Shown piece after piece: positions 15,560-21,993 of a stretch of 50,822 nt of DNA; positions within the stretch are counted from its first letter, which is position 1; each line of letters begins with the position of its first letter. The notes beneath the pieces were generated by a model. It was not told the DNA's origin. It saw nothing but the letters and a program-made list of their open reading frames with translations, and searched no databases. The stretch is taken from contig JAKAJO010000102.1 in the NCBI GenBank assembly GCA_021813745.1, positions 1-50,822 on the forward strand, in the 5' to 3' direction. Position numbers and translations under genes: made by a program. Source of the DNA: Acidobacteriota bacterium (lineage in GTDB: Bacteria > Acidobacteriota > Terriglobia > Terriglobales > Acidobacteriaceae).

Positions 15560-17716
15560 TCAGCGGTTCATCTTCCGTAGTGTGTTTTCAAAGTGCTGGT
15601 GGAGCTGGTCGGAGTGCTTCTCAAGCGCCTCCCGCATCCCGTCTCCGTCAATCGTGTTGACGTGATACGTTGGCTGGACGTGCACCACCGTGGTGTGGCC
15701 CTGCCCCTGGAAGCCGCCATTACGGGCAACGCTCCGCAGTCCGTCCATCACCCCGCCCGGTACGATCCCTTCGCCGGGCGTCAACATTGCGGGAACGATG
15801 TCACCACGGCCAACGCCGGGGACTTCGCCGCCTTTCTCAAACGCCAGCGCCGCCGCGAACACCGCCGCGCCTGCAATGGGTGCCAGCGCCGGGCCTACGA
15901 CGGGAATCTTCGCCACGGCGGACATTGCGCCCGATGCGGCGGCCTTCGCGTTAGCTAACGTGACGGTTTCCTGCCCGGCCACTTGCATGAGGGCCGCTTC
16001 CAGCGAATGAGCAATGATGCTCTGGAAGGCTTCTTCGGCTACGCGGGCCATTTGTTGATGGCCTTCGGCAACCTGGAGCATGGACTGCGCGAAAGAGTTG
16101 GTAACTTCCATTGCGGCGGCCTTCTCTTTTTGCTTCTCGTCTTCGGCCAGCTCCGCTTTCCTGTCTTGATACTCCTGGTCCACCTCAAGCATCTGCTGAC
16201 GGATGCGCTGCTCTTCTAAGACGCGCTCTCGACCCATCTTCTGCGTGTCCTGTAGCTCACGTTCCAGCATGGCCCTTTTCTCTGCGTACTCTTGGTCTAG
16301 CGCCGCCCGCTGGTCATCCGCGTCTGGTCCTCCACGCTTCGGTGCCTGTATTCGCATCATGGCCGCAATGTGGCGTTGGCGCTCTTCCTGTGCCCGCGTA
16401 TCGGCGGCGATTTGCTGGCGGACGCCTTCAGCGCGGAGTTTGTCCTCTTCGTCTAGTTCCTTCCCGATAGCGGCCAGCGTCTTGTCCGCCATGTCGTTAT
16501 ATTCGCGGGTATACTCCGCCGCGTACTGCCTATAGGTGGCGTTGTCCTTCCCGTACAGTTCCGCCGTCTGACTCAACGCCGTTTGCAGCGCGTCCAGGCG
16601 CTCTTGCGTCCCGCTCCGCGTTGCGTCAATAAGGGCCTGCTGGTCACGCTTAAAGTTCTCAAGGTACTCACGATCTATCCGGGCGTTAAATTCCGCTCTC
16701 TGCTTTGCGGCGGAGGCTCCGTCTTTCTGCGTGTCCTTGTGCTCTTTGGTGACGGCGTTCTGCTGCTCCAGTTTCTTAATGTCCGCGATACGGCCTTCCG
16801 CCGAGACTTGATCCTGCAACGCTGACACTAGATTCATCTGCGCGTCATACGTGGTCTGCGTGTAGTCCCCCGTAATCTTGCTGAGGACTCCCATTTTTTC
16901 AAGGTACGTGTTGGCCTGCTCGTACGCCTGATAATTTCCTTGCTTGCCGTCTCCGCCCCGGCTGGCCTTTAACTGGTCCATCATCGCCAGTGTTTGCTTT
17001 GCCTGCTCTAACGTCCCATGCAGAAGGCCCGATGCTTCATCGCCTTTACCCTGCGAAAGCAAAAGCGCGTAATGCGTGCGGAAGTCGTCAAGGGCGTGCT
17101 TGGCTCCGTCCGATCCTTCCCCGAACGTGTACCAGTGCCCCTCAAGGTCCTTCATAACCGGCTCTGCGGCCTTCGCCAGCTCAAGGAAGGCGTGCTGCAA
17201 TTCGCTGAGGCTTTGGTGGTCTATCAGCTCCAGTTGATGACGCAACGCGCTTAGATGATTCCCGCTGAGGTCATCCGCGCGTATTTCCGCCTGGATGAAC
17301 TTTTCATTCAGCGCGTTTAGTGCGTTATTGGCCGCCGTCTGAAAATTCATCTGGTCGGTTGACAGCTTTTCGCCAGCCTCATGCAGCTTGTTTAGGTGCT
17401 CCATGAGAAGCCCGGCCATTGTCGCAATCGCCAAGAACGGGAAGGCGGCTTCCAACGCGGGGCCGATGGGTCCGAGTCCGGCTAGGAACATCGTGAGGGA
17501 TCGCGGAAGGTGGACGCCAAACTCTTCGCCCAACATCATGACGGAGTGCCGCGCCTCCATCATGGAGTACGACGCGCGTCCGCCCATCTCCGAAGCGCCG
17601 CCCTTGATGTCATTGAAGGCGGAACGGGCGGAGCGGGCCGCGTCCGCCAGGCCGGTTTGAAAAGTGGCGGTGCGCGTTTGTAAATCCACAGACAAAAGCC
17701 ACACAGGTTGCGCCAT
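15560..17716 (-). CDS. Phage tail tape-measure-like protein
   Basis: From ATG 17716 (MAQPVWLLSVDLQTRTATF) the product is 718 residues. It has a small N-terminal domain, a hydrophobic segment (about residues 75-110), long charged alpha-helical/coiled-coil stretches (330-540), a second Ala/Gly-rich hydrophobic region, and the phage-type C-terminus FEKGGEVPGVGRGDIVPAML followed by TPGEGIVP. Tape-measure proteins set tail length and carry transmembrane and C-terminal segments of this kind. The ribosome site GGAGG overlaps the end of the HNH gene. An alternative start at 17791 lies inside the HNH gene and is rejected. No tail tube, assembly chaperone or baseplate gene is present, so its real role here is open. 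Confidence 0.8.
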   Translation of the reverse strand: MAQPVWLLSVDLQTRTATFQTGLADAARSARSAFNDIKGGASEMGGRASYSMMEARHSVMMLGEEFGVHLPRSLTMFLAGLGPIGPALEAAFPFLAIATMAGLLMEHLNKLHEAGEKLSTDQMNFQTAANNALNALNEKFIQAEIRADDLSGNHLSALRHQLELIDHQSLSELQHAFLELAKAAEPVMKDLEGHWYTFGEGSDGAKHALDDFRTHYALLLSQGKGDEASGLLHGTLEQAKQTLAMMDQLKASRGGDGKQGNYQAYEQANTYLEKMGVLSKITGDYTQTTYDAQMNLVSALQDQVSAEGRIADIKKLEQQNAVTKEHKDTQKDGASAAKQRAEFNARIDREYLENFKRDQQALIDATRSGTQERLDALQTALSQTAELYGKDNATYRQYAAEYTREYNDMADKTLAAIGKELDEEDKLRAEGVRQQIAADTRAQEERQRHIAAMMRIQAPKRGGPDADDQRAALDQEYAEKRAMLERELQDTQKMGRERVLEEQRIRQQMLEVDQEYQDRKAELAEDEKQKEKAAAMEVTNSFAQSMLQVAEGHQQMARVAEEAFQSIIAHSLEAALMQVAGQETVTLANAKAAASGAMSAVAKIPVVGPALAPIAGAAVFAAALAFEKGGEVPGVGRGDIVPAMLTPGEGIVPGGVMDGLRSVARNGGFQGQGHTTVVHVQPTYHVNTIDGDGMREALEKHSDQLHQHFENTLRKMNR

Positions 17717-17717
17717 C

Positions 17718-18221
17718 TTATTGATCCTCCAATACTTGTGGGAAGTTTGGTCGTGCAAACTCCCCATAAAGTGTGTTAGCCGCCGCGTCATACGCGCGGG
17801 CGGCGTCTTCCTCAGACGTGAAAACGCCCAAGTACCGTTTCGGTTTGCCTATGCTTGCTTGAAACTTGCCGAGCCTCTTGATAAACGAGACGCCTTTGAA
17901 TCTCGCGGCGCTATTGCGAGGCTTACGTGCGTTCGCGCGGTTTTGAGAGCGCGTAGCCCATCGCAAGTTGGATCGTTGGTTGTTCAAGCCGTTGCCGTCG
18001 ATGTGGTCAATATCCACGCCGCGCCGTTTGCCCATGAGCGCTACGTGCATCGTGATTGATCCTGTCGGGCGTCCGCGCCCTTGCCCCATCGGATAGTTGT
18101 GGCTGGCGTAAAACGTGCGCGGGCCTTTGAGAACGTGCCACGGAGCGAGACGCATCAGCGTGGCATAATCGCGGTCATCCACTAGCGCCACAAGCCCACG
18201 TGTGAGGGGAATCTCTTTCAT
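17718..18221 (-). CDS. HNH homing-type endonuclease with AP2 domain
   Basis: The 167-residue protein combines an HNH nuclease core (VDIDHIDGNGLNNQRSNLRW, residues about 69-88, with the HNH-3 His and Asn residues) and a C-terminal AP2 DNA-binding domain (FKGVSFIKRLGKFQASI, YLGVFTSEEDAARAYD, residues about 108-150). Such free-standing enzymes are selfish genes common in phages and nick or cut DNA to spread. It stands between capsid and tape-measure genes with its stop one base before the latter's start. Upstream lies a strongly structured 200-nt region. It carries AGGCAGGT before ATG 18221. Confidence 0.9.
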   Translation of the reverse strand: MKEIPLTRGLVALVDDRDYATLMRLAPWHVLKGPRTFYASHNYPMGQGRGRPTGSITMHVALMGKRRGVDIDHIDGNGLNNQRSNLRWATRSQNRANARKPRNSAARFKGVSFIKRLGKFQASIGKPKRYLGVFTSEEDAARAYDAAANTLYGEFARPNFPQVLEDQ

Positions 18222-18247
18222 ACCTGCCTGCCTTCGGGAAAATGTGA

Positions 18248-18414
18248 CCGGTAAAGACTCCCCTTCTTTACCGGGCGGTATTGGAGGTCAGTTTCCGTGT
18301 GTGGCTTTGAATGGGCCAGCAAAGCCCCGGCGCGGACCACACACGGCCCGACTGACGGCGGGACTCAACCTTCCGCGCCAATCTTGAATGTGTCCCGGCC
18401 CGCGGAGGGCCGGG
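18248..18414 (-). ncRNA. Candidate structured RNA between capsid and HNH genes
   Basis: Five perfect complementary pairings fall within 167 nt: 18248-18256 with 18266-18274 (9 bp); 18287-18292 with 18351-18356 (6 bp) stacked on 18295-18304 with 18337-18346 (10 bp); 18303-18309 with 18320-18326 (7 bp, sharing two bases with the former); 18329-18336 with 18372-18379 (8 bp, crossing the 10-bp helix as a pseudoknot or alternative fold); 18394-18401 with 18407-18414 (8 bp, all G-C). The strand is chosen because all element genes here read on minus. The loop of the helix nearest HNH reads AAGGGGAGT. No known RNA class is recognised. Confidence 0.5.
18394..18414 (-). terminator. GC-only hairpin just after the capsid stop
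   Basis: CCCGGCCC and GGGCCGGG with a 5-nt loop start 9 nt past the capsid stop codon. No T-run follows on the minus strand (ACACATTC), so intrinsic termination would be weak. It could stabilise the capsid mRNA end or attenuate, making capsid the most abundant product. Confidence 0.5.
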
Positions 18415-18422
18415 GGTTGGAA

Positions 18423-19796
18423 CTAACTGTGACTTATAGTCACGGCTTGGATAGCCTCGCTGCGCCTAATACGTGCATCTAAACGGCGATACGCAAGGAT
18501 GCCAAGCTGTCCCGCAGTGGCCATGGGCTGATCGAGTATTTTCACATTGACGCCCGCACCACCACGCACGCCAATGATGTAGCCCTGTTTGAAGTCACCA
18601 AACAGGATAGGGACAACTCCCGCGTTGGTTGCCGTGGGCAGCGCGGGCATATTTTGGTCGAAATATACCGGGCGGCCAAGCAGCAACGGCGTTCCGTCCG
18701 CGCCCTCAGTCCACAGGGGCGCGTAAAGGTTGCTCTGCATCTGCGCCTTGCGGAGCGTCAGCGCGGTTGCACGGCTCATGATCCACGATGCGTTAGCCTG
18801 ATACGCGGCCTTCAGCGTGGCGGTCACGTCAAAGAGCGAGTCCAGAAGCAGCATGCCGTCCGTGGATGCGCCGGTCAACTGATACGGTGCGCCTGTACCG
18901 TTGCCGGTGTTCCCGATGACGCCTTGCGCCTGACCCGTGCCGGTGCCCGTAGCAAGCAGTTGGCCTTCAAGGATGCGCTGACCACGCAGCAAGTCCTCCA
19001 CAACGAACTGCTGGAAGGCTTGCACGTCCTGCATCAGTTCCCAAGACACCCAACGAACTGCACCGGACATGAACGCGGAAAGAGTAATCTGGCCCAACGT
19101 TGGGTCGGTTCCCCCGAACGTTGCGAGCGTGCTATTGGATTCAGTCTTGAGAGCGGAAGTCCCAAAGCTGGCCTGCTGTGGAATCTTGATGTCCGTTGCG
19201 GTTGGAATCACCGTTGCGGCATCCATCAGCCCCATGTCTGGCAGAGCCAAGGGAATTATTTGCTCAACGGTGGGGACGTTGATAGCGTACCCGCCCGCAC
19301 CATCAGAGCTGCCGCCAGAGCCTTCGTACATAGCCGCGTTCATCTTCGGGAATGACCCGTTAGCGAAACGCTGCCGTGTCCACTGCTCAGAGCCGGGGAT
19401 GTGGTATCCGCCAACGCCGTCCGCGCCTGCGAGCAGCTCGCCGGTGTGAGTCTTGCCGCCTGTCCTGAGATACGCGAAAAGTGACTCAGTGTATTCAGGC
19501 GATGCCGTCAGCCTCCAGTTTGGAGGCGTAGAAACGGTCTGCATGAGTCCAACGGGCCGCTGGTATGCGGCATCCGCAACGCCAATGCCGGGCATACCGT
19601 TCGGAAACGCGGCCCGGATTGTGTTCATGCGCTCGCGCGCTTTGATCTGGTTGCCCAAGTCCTCAAACTTCTTCATGTGGAAGTCGTACTGCTCGTTTTC
19701 CGCAGTGGTCATAACGTGACCGTTGGGGCCGAGCAATGCCTCCGCCGCCTGGAGCGATGCGGCCTGATCTTTTTTCAACTCGAAAATACTGTGCAT
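18423..19796 (-). CDS. HK97-type phage major capsid protein
   Basis: The 457-residue protein matches the HK97 gp5 family: a helical N-terminal region (residues 1-60, scaffold-like delta domain), YTESLFAYLRTG, then the core with WVSWELMQDVQAFQQFVVED, ASWIMSRATALTLRKAQ, GRPVYFDQNMP and ILFGDFKQGYIIGVRGG, ending LAYRRLDARIRRSEAIQAV. These form the E-loop/P-domain/A-domain of capsomers. No separate protease or scaffold gene lies upstream, which is unusual if the N-terminal region must be cleaved. Preceding it are 346 gene-free bases; following are a GC hairpin and the structured region. Confidence 0.92.
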   Translation of the reverse strand: MHSIFELKKDQAASLQAAEALLGPNGHVMTTAENEQYDFHMKKFEDLGNQIKARERMNTIRAAFPNGMPGIGVADAAYQRPVGLMQTVSTPPNWRLTASPEYTESLFAYLRTGGKTHTGELLAGADGVGGYHIPGSEQWTRQRFANGSFPKMNAAMYEGSGGSSDGAGGYAINVPTVEQIIPLALPDMGLMDAATVIPTATDIKIPQQASFGTSALKTESNSTLATFGGTDPTLGQITLSAFMSGAVRWVSWELMQDVQAFQQFVVEDLLRGQRILEGQLLATGTGTGQAQGVIGNTGNGTGAPYQLTGASTDGMLLLDSLFDVTATLKAAYQANASWIMSRATALTLRKAQMQSNLYAPLWTEGADGTPLLLGRPVYFDQNMPALPTATNAGVVPILFGDFKQGYIIGVRGGAGVNVKILDQPMATAGQLGILAYRRLDARIRRSEAIQAVTISHS

Positions 19797-20142
19797 TTGA
19801 GAATCCTTTGGATGAATTGCAGGCTTGCGCCTGTCCTACATCCGCCAGTCACGCGCACCCTCTGATTTGGTGCGGCTCTCACGGCCAACGGATTGCTTAG
19901 GCCCGTTGGGTTTCTACTGCGTTCCGTTCGCACTGCCCGGCTCCCCGTTCCTTCGGTGCGTATCCCATGCCTCACGCCGCGTACTGCGGACAGCCGTCAT
20001 GGATGGCTTGGGCCTTTTTACCCAAGCGGCAAAATTGCGGGTGGGACAACACACCACCCCGGCGATAGCTGAACTGAAGAAGGCTACGCCGCAAACTTTG
20101 TGCGAAGGAATCGACTATTCGGAATCGAAAGACGGACCGAAA
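19797..20142. other. Gene-free leader upstream of capsid, with hairpins
   Basis: No gene is visible in these 346 bases. Short perfect stems occur: CAGGC/GCCTG (about 19821-19834), CCAACGG/CCGTTGG (19885-19891 with 19903-19909), GCTTGGG/CCCAAGC (20006-20012 with 20021-20027). It probably contains the capsid promoter or a structured 5' leader, but I see no clear -35/-10 pair. Confidence 0.4.
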
Positions 20143-20532
20143 CTACTGGACGGGCGCGGCGGGGTCTGCGTAGTTGTAAATCCGGTACAGCTCCGCAATC
20201 TCGGCTGATTCCCGTTGCGCTGCGAATCCCTGAACGATGGTCATGCAGCAATACACGCCCCACGCCGCCGCGAGTGCGTCCATTTGCTGTGGTGTTATCT
20301 GCGCCTCCGTCTTGAAGGCACAACGCGGAGACGCCCCACAGAGTCCCATTACTCCCACGGTATGCAGTCCGCGTCCCGGCCACCTGGCCTTTAAATCTTC
20401 GAGCATCTGGCGGTCAGCCATGCGCGGCTTCAGGGGCACAAATTCCACGTCTTGCGGGTTAGCGCCCATCAGCACAAAAGCGGCGATGGATGCTTCGGAA
20501 ACCAGTTGTTCGCTCTGCTCTTGGTATGTCAT
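20143..20532 (-). CDS. Hypothetical protein of the element
   Basis: The 129-residue protein is not recognised. It begins MTYQEQSEQLVSEASIAAFV and contains paired cysteines (GLCGASPRC, GVYCCMT) in a mostly helical sequence. Its ATG shares one base with the TAA stop of the upstream 178-residue gene (TAATG), so the pair is translationally coupled. It may be a small structural or connector-type protein by position before the capsid, but nothing in the sequence proves that. Confidence 0.7.
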   Translation of the reverse strand: MTYQEQSEQLVSEASIAAFVLMGANPQDVEFVPLKPRMADRQMLEDLKARWPGRGLHTVGVMGLCGASPRCAFKTEAQITPQQMDALAAAWGVYCCMTIVQGFAAQRESAEIAELYRIYNYADPAAPVQ

Positions 20533-21068
20533 TACCGGCCACCTCTCACGCCTTCCGCGACTTTCTGAATCTTGGCCAGCTCTTCTTTTTGGGCATACAC
20601 TAACCGCGCTTCCGCATCCGGGCCGCTTGCGAACGGCACAACAAAGGACACGGCCTTGTACGCGGCGTTTTCAGCCTCGGGGTCTACCTGAACAAAGACC
20701 ACTCCAAGGAACATTGGCCGCTTTCGCTCAAGCCCTAGTACCGCTTCACAAAACGGGCCAATATGTTCAGGCTCCGGCACTGTGAGAGTCCAAGCCAGCC
20801 TTTCCGTTCCCTGCAACACATACGCCAGAGCCGCGTATACCGTCTTAGCGGCATCCCCACGGGGCTTCTCAGCCTGCACCATGTCCCTGAACTGATCCAA
20901 CAATGTGAACGTCTCGCCAAGTGCCTGCATTGCAGACACGATCCGATTTTGTGGCTTGCGGGGCAACGCAGACTTAAACTTGCGCCGGGCAATCTGAGCC
21001 GGAGTCATTAGGCTATCCGGGTGCTTTCTCACGGGTGCCTCTTTCTCTTTGAGCCTTGCTGTCACCAT
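20532..21068 (-). CDS. Hypothetical protein behind the duplicated leader cassette
   Basis: The 178-residue protein is unknown. Visible parts are a very basic N-terminus (residues 1-45, TPAQIARRKFKSALPRKPQNR), a helical middle (LLDQFRDMV, AALAYVLQGTERLAWTL) and a beta-rich C-terminal half (FLGVVFVQVDPE, YKAVSFVVPFASGPD). ATG 21068 is preceded by GGGGAGGAAAC, a near-ideal ribosome site, which begins in the stop codon of micro-ORF C. A start seven codons earlier (21089) lacks such a site. Strong expression is likely from the promoters at 21156-21184 and 21289-21317. Confidence 0.72.
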   Translation of the reverse strand: MVTARLKEKEAPVRKHPDSLMTPAQIARRKFKSALPRKPQNRIVSAMQALGETFTLLDQFRDMVQAEKPRGDAAKTVYAALAYVLQGTERLAWTLTVPEPEHIGPFCEAVLGLERKRPMFLGVVFVQVDPEAENAAYKAVSFVVPFASGPDAEARLVYAQKEELAKIQKVAEGVRGGR

Positions 21069-21079
21069 TGTTTCCTCCC

Positions 21080-21130
21080 CTAATTCCAAGCCTTTGCGCG
21101 GTTGGCGATATTGCGAAGCGTTCCGAACAT
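21080..21130 (-). CDS. Micro-ORF C, 16-residue leader peptide
   Basis: MFGTLRNIANRAKAWN is preceded by AGAGGGAGGA with ideal spacing and by a promoter at 21156-21184. Its TAG overlaps the ribosome site of the 178-residue gene, an arrangement typical for translational coupling or leader control. The first 11 residues are identical to micro-ORF B; the one codon that differs (TTC versus TTT) is synonymous. Confidence 0.5.
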   Translation of the reverse strand: MFGTLRNIANRAKAWN

Positions 21131-21155
21131 TCGATATTCCTCCCTCTAACTTGTA

Positions 21156-21184
21156 GCCTTATCACGTTCCGTTCAGCTTGTCAA
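21156..21184 (-). promoter_or_regulatory. Promoter copy 1 (before micro-ORF C)
   Basis: On the minus strand TTGACA (21184-21179) is followed after 17 bp by TAAGGC (21161-21156). The consensus -35 with optimal spacing is clear; the -10 has drifted compared with copy 2. The -35 overlaps the stop codon of micro-ORF B. Confidence 0.6.
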
Positions 21185-21264
21185 CTTATGCCTAAGCGGA
21201 CCAGCTTGCCCCGTGCCGCGCAGAGCGTCATGCGGTTGGCGATATTGCGAAGCGTTCCAAACAT
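21181..21264 (-). CDS. Micro-ORF B, 27-residue peptide
   Basis: It starts MFGTLRNIANR like micro-ORF C, then continues MTLCAARGKLVRLGIS because the duplication fused it to the sequence after the sigma-like gene. It has AGAGGGAGGA before ATG 21264 and promoter copy 2 with a short predicted leader. The peptide is basic and could be expressed; function unknown. Confidence 0.5.
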   Translation of the reverse strand: MFGTLRNIANRMTLCAARGKLVRLGIS

Positions 21265-21288
21265 TCGATATTCCTCCCTCTACAGTGT

Positions 21289-21317
21289 GATTTATCACGT
21301 TCCGTTCAGCTTGTCAA
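21289..21317 (-). promoter_or_regulatory. Promoter copy 2 (before micro-ORF B)
   Basis: On the minus strand TTGACA (21317-21312), 17-bp spacer, TAAATC (21294-21289). This is the best consensus-like promoter in the element, with the ribosome site about 10 bp past the predicted start of transcription. Confidence 0.7.
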
Positions 21318-21364
21318 CTTATGCCTAAGCGGACCAGCTTGCCCCGTGCCGCGCAGAGCGTCAT
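21314..21364 (-). CDS. Micro-ORF A overlapping the sigma-like gene stop
   Basis: MTLCAARGKLVRLGIS starts at an ATG that overlaps the TGA of the sigma-like gene (ATGA). The same 16 residues form the end of micro-ORF B. Coupled translation is possible; it may also be a by-product of the repeat. Confidence 0.3.
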   Translation of the reverse strand: MTLCAARGKLVRLGIS

Positions 21365-21603
21365 GCGGTTGGCGCTCCGTAGAAGACCCACTTCTCAGGG
21401 CGACATTCGATGCTGCCACATCGGATGGGCGCTTCCTTCGCACGCTCCAGCGCGGTCAGTCGTACCACGGTTGCGAAGGTTTGCATATCCCCGGCCCTTG
21501 CGATGCGCCGGAGGCCCTTTGAGACTGCCTCCCGCGCATTGTCCTCTGATATGCCGAGCTGCTTGGCGATTTCTGCGTATTCCATCTCATCCGCCTCACT
21601 CAT
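21361..21603 (-). CDS. Sigma-70 region-4-like HTH protein
   Basis: The 80-residue protein has one recognisable domain, a sigma-factor region 4 helix-turn-helix at residues about 7-35 (MEYAEIAKQLGISEDNAREA then VSKGLRRIAR). There is no region 2, so it cannot be a complete sigma factor. It could be a small activator or repressor in the manner of phage late-gene or transfer regulators. The start codon sits inside a 20-bp dyad (21603-21622), and an extended -10 lies at 21642-21650, suggesting autoregulation. It is the first gene of the element's leftward cluster. Confidence 0.75.
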   Translation of the reverse strand: MSEADEMEYAEIAKQLGISEDNAREAVSKGLRRIARAGDMQTFATVVRLTALERAKEAPIRCGSIECRPEKWVFYGAPTA

Positions 21604-21622
21604 CCACTTACCGATAAGTGGA
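21603..21622. promoter_or_regulatory. Dyad operator over the sigma-like gene start
   Basis: TCCACTTA (21603-21610), gap CCGA, TAAGTGGA (21615-21622) is a perfect inverted repeat beginning at the start codon. Its half-site TAAGTGGAC recurs as the direct repeats at 21700-21735, so one protein probably binds both. Confidence 0.65.
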
Positions 21623-21641
21623 CCAACTATTGAACAACTGG

Positions 21642-21650
21642 ATCATAGCA
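21642..21650 (-). promoter_or_regulatory. Extended -10 promoter for the sigma-like gene
   Basis: On the minus strand TGCTATGAT is an extended -10 element (TGnTATAAT) about 40 bp before the start codon. No good -35 is visible, as is common with extended -10 promoters. Confidence 0.45.
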
Positions 21651-21699
21651 CGATCCTAGGGCGGCTGTGAGTGACACCTGAGAATTATTTTTGATGCAC

Positions 21700-21735
21700 T
21701 AAGTGGACGCCTTAAATGGACGCGCTAAATGGACG
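21700..21735. repeat. Three iterons TAARTGGACG with 13-bp period
   Basis: TAAGTGGACG (21700), TAAATGGACG (21713) and TAAATGGACG (21726) repeat exactly every 13 bp; a partial TAAACGG follows at 21737. They lie between the sigma-like gene and the divergent 52-residue gene. They could bind the element's regulator, act as an excision-protein site, or serve as an origin-type iteron array. Confidence 0.75.
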
Positions 21736-21758
21736 TTAAACGGTTGAAAATAAAATAC

Positions 21759-21787
21759 TTGACAGCATTTTAGACCCGTGGCAGGAT
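21759..21787 (+). promoter_or_regulatory. Putative promoter of the 52-residue gene
   Basis: TTGACA (21759-21764) with a 17-bp spacer to CAGGAT (21782-21787). The -35 is perfect, the -10 poor, so an activator or the adjacent iterons may matter. Confidence 0.4.
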
Positions 21788-21813
21788 CATTGCAGCCCAA
21801 TGGAGGGGCAGGC

Positions 21814-21972
21814 ATGACGGTATTAGCGATTAACTATGATGCGGAGCTGAAAAAGGCAGCAAAGGGCAAAAAGACGGTGATCCCGGTTGAGATGGTGCTG
21901 TATTGCGCGCTCCAGGATTACCCGCACATTCAGCGGCTCATCGGCAAGGCGTTCGGAATTAAGGAAGACTGA
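21814..21972 (+). CDS. Small hypothetical protein divergent from the regulator
   Basis: A 52-residue protein, MTVLAINYDAELKKAAKGKK and on, with a strong ribosome site (GGAGGGG, 5 nt before ATG 21814). It is the only plus-strand gene of the element and ends 21 nt before the convergent integrase stop. Charged, probably helical, no HTH seen. Its place beside int and iterons fits a recombination directionality factor or a regulator, but the sequence does not show this. A GTG at 21778 would extend it without a ribosome site. Confidence 0.6.
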   Translation: MTVLAINYDAELKKAAKGKKTVIPVEMVLYCALQDYPHIQRLIGKAFGIKED

Positions 21973-21993
21973 ACACGGCGGGCGCTGACGGGC

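Larger units (their letters stand above)
21098..21374. repeat. Tandem duplication of promoter, ribosome site and micro-ORF
   Basis: Unit 1 spans 21098-21231 (134 bp), unit 2 spans 21232-21364 (133 bp), and a 10-bp third start (GCGGTTGGCG) is at 21365-21374. The units are identical except for one base in the micro-ORF and the 9-10 bases between the ribosome site and the -10 box. The 10-bp GCGGTTGGCG at each boundary is the likely recombination homology. Confidence 0.93.

Noticed and set aside
17717..17791. Longer tape-measure start
   Set aside because: It would lie within the HNH gene and lacks a ribosome site, while GGAGG precedes 17716.
17718..18414. HEARO/IsrB-type RNA-guided nuclease locus
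   Set aside because: The HNH protein is only 167 residues with an AP2 domain and no RuvC-like domain, so the adjacent structured RNA is not assigned to that class.
18221..19796. Group I intron interrupting the capsid gene
   Set aside because: The capsid frame runs uninterrupted to a family-typical C-terminus before the structured region.
19775..19975. Small gene on minus strand upstream of capsid
   Set aside because: No ribosome site, overlaps the capsid start, and composition looks like non-coding leader.
21098..21374. CRISPR array
   Set aside because: Only two long near-identical units with no short repeat/spacer alternation.
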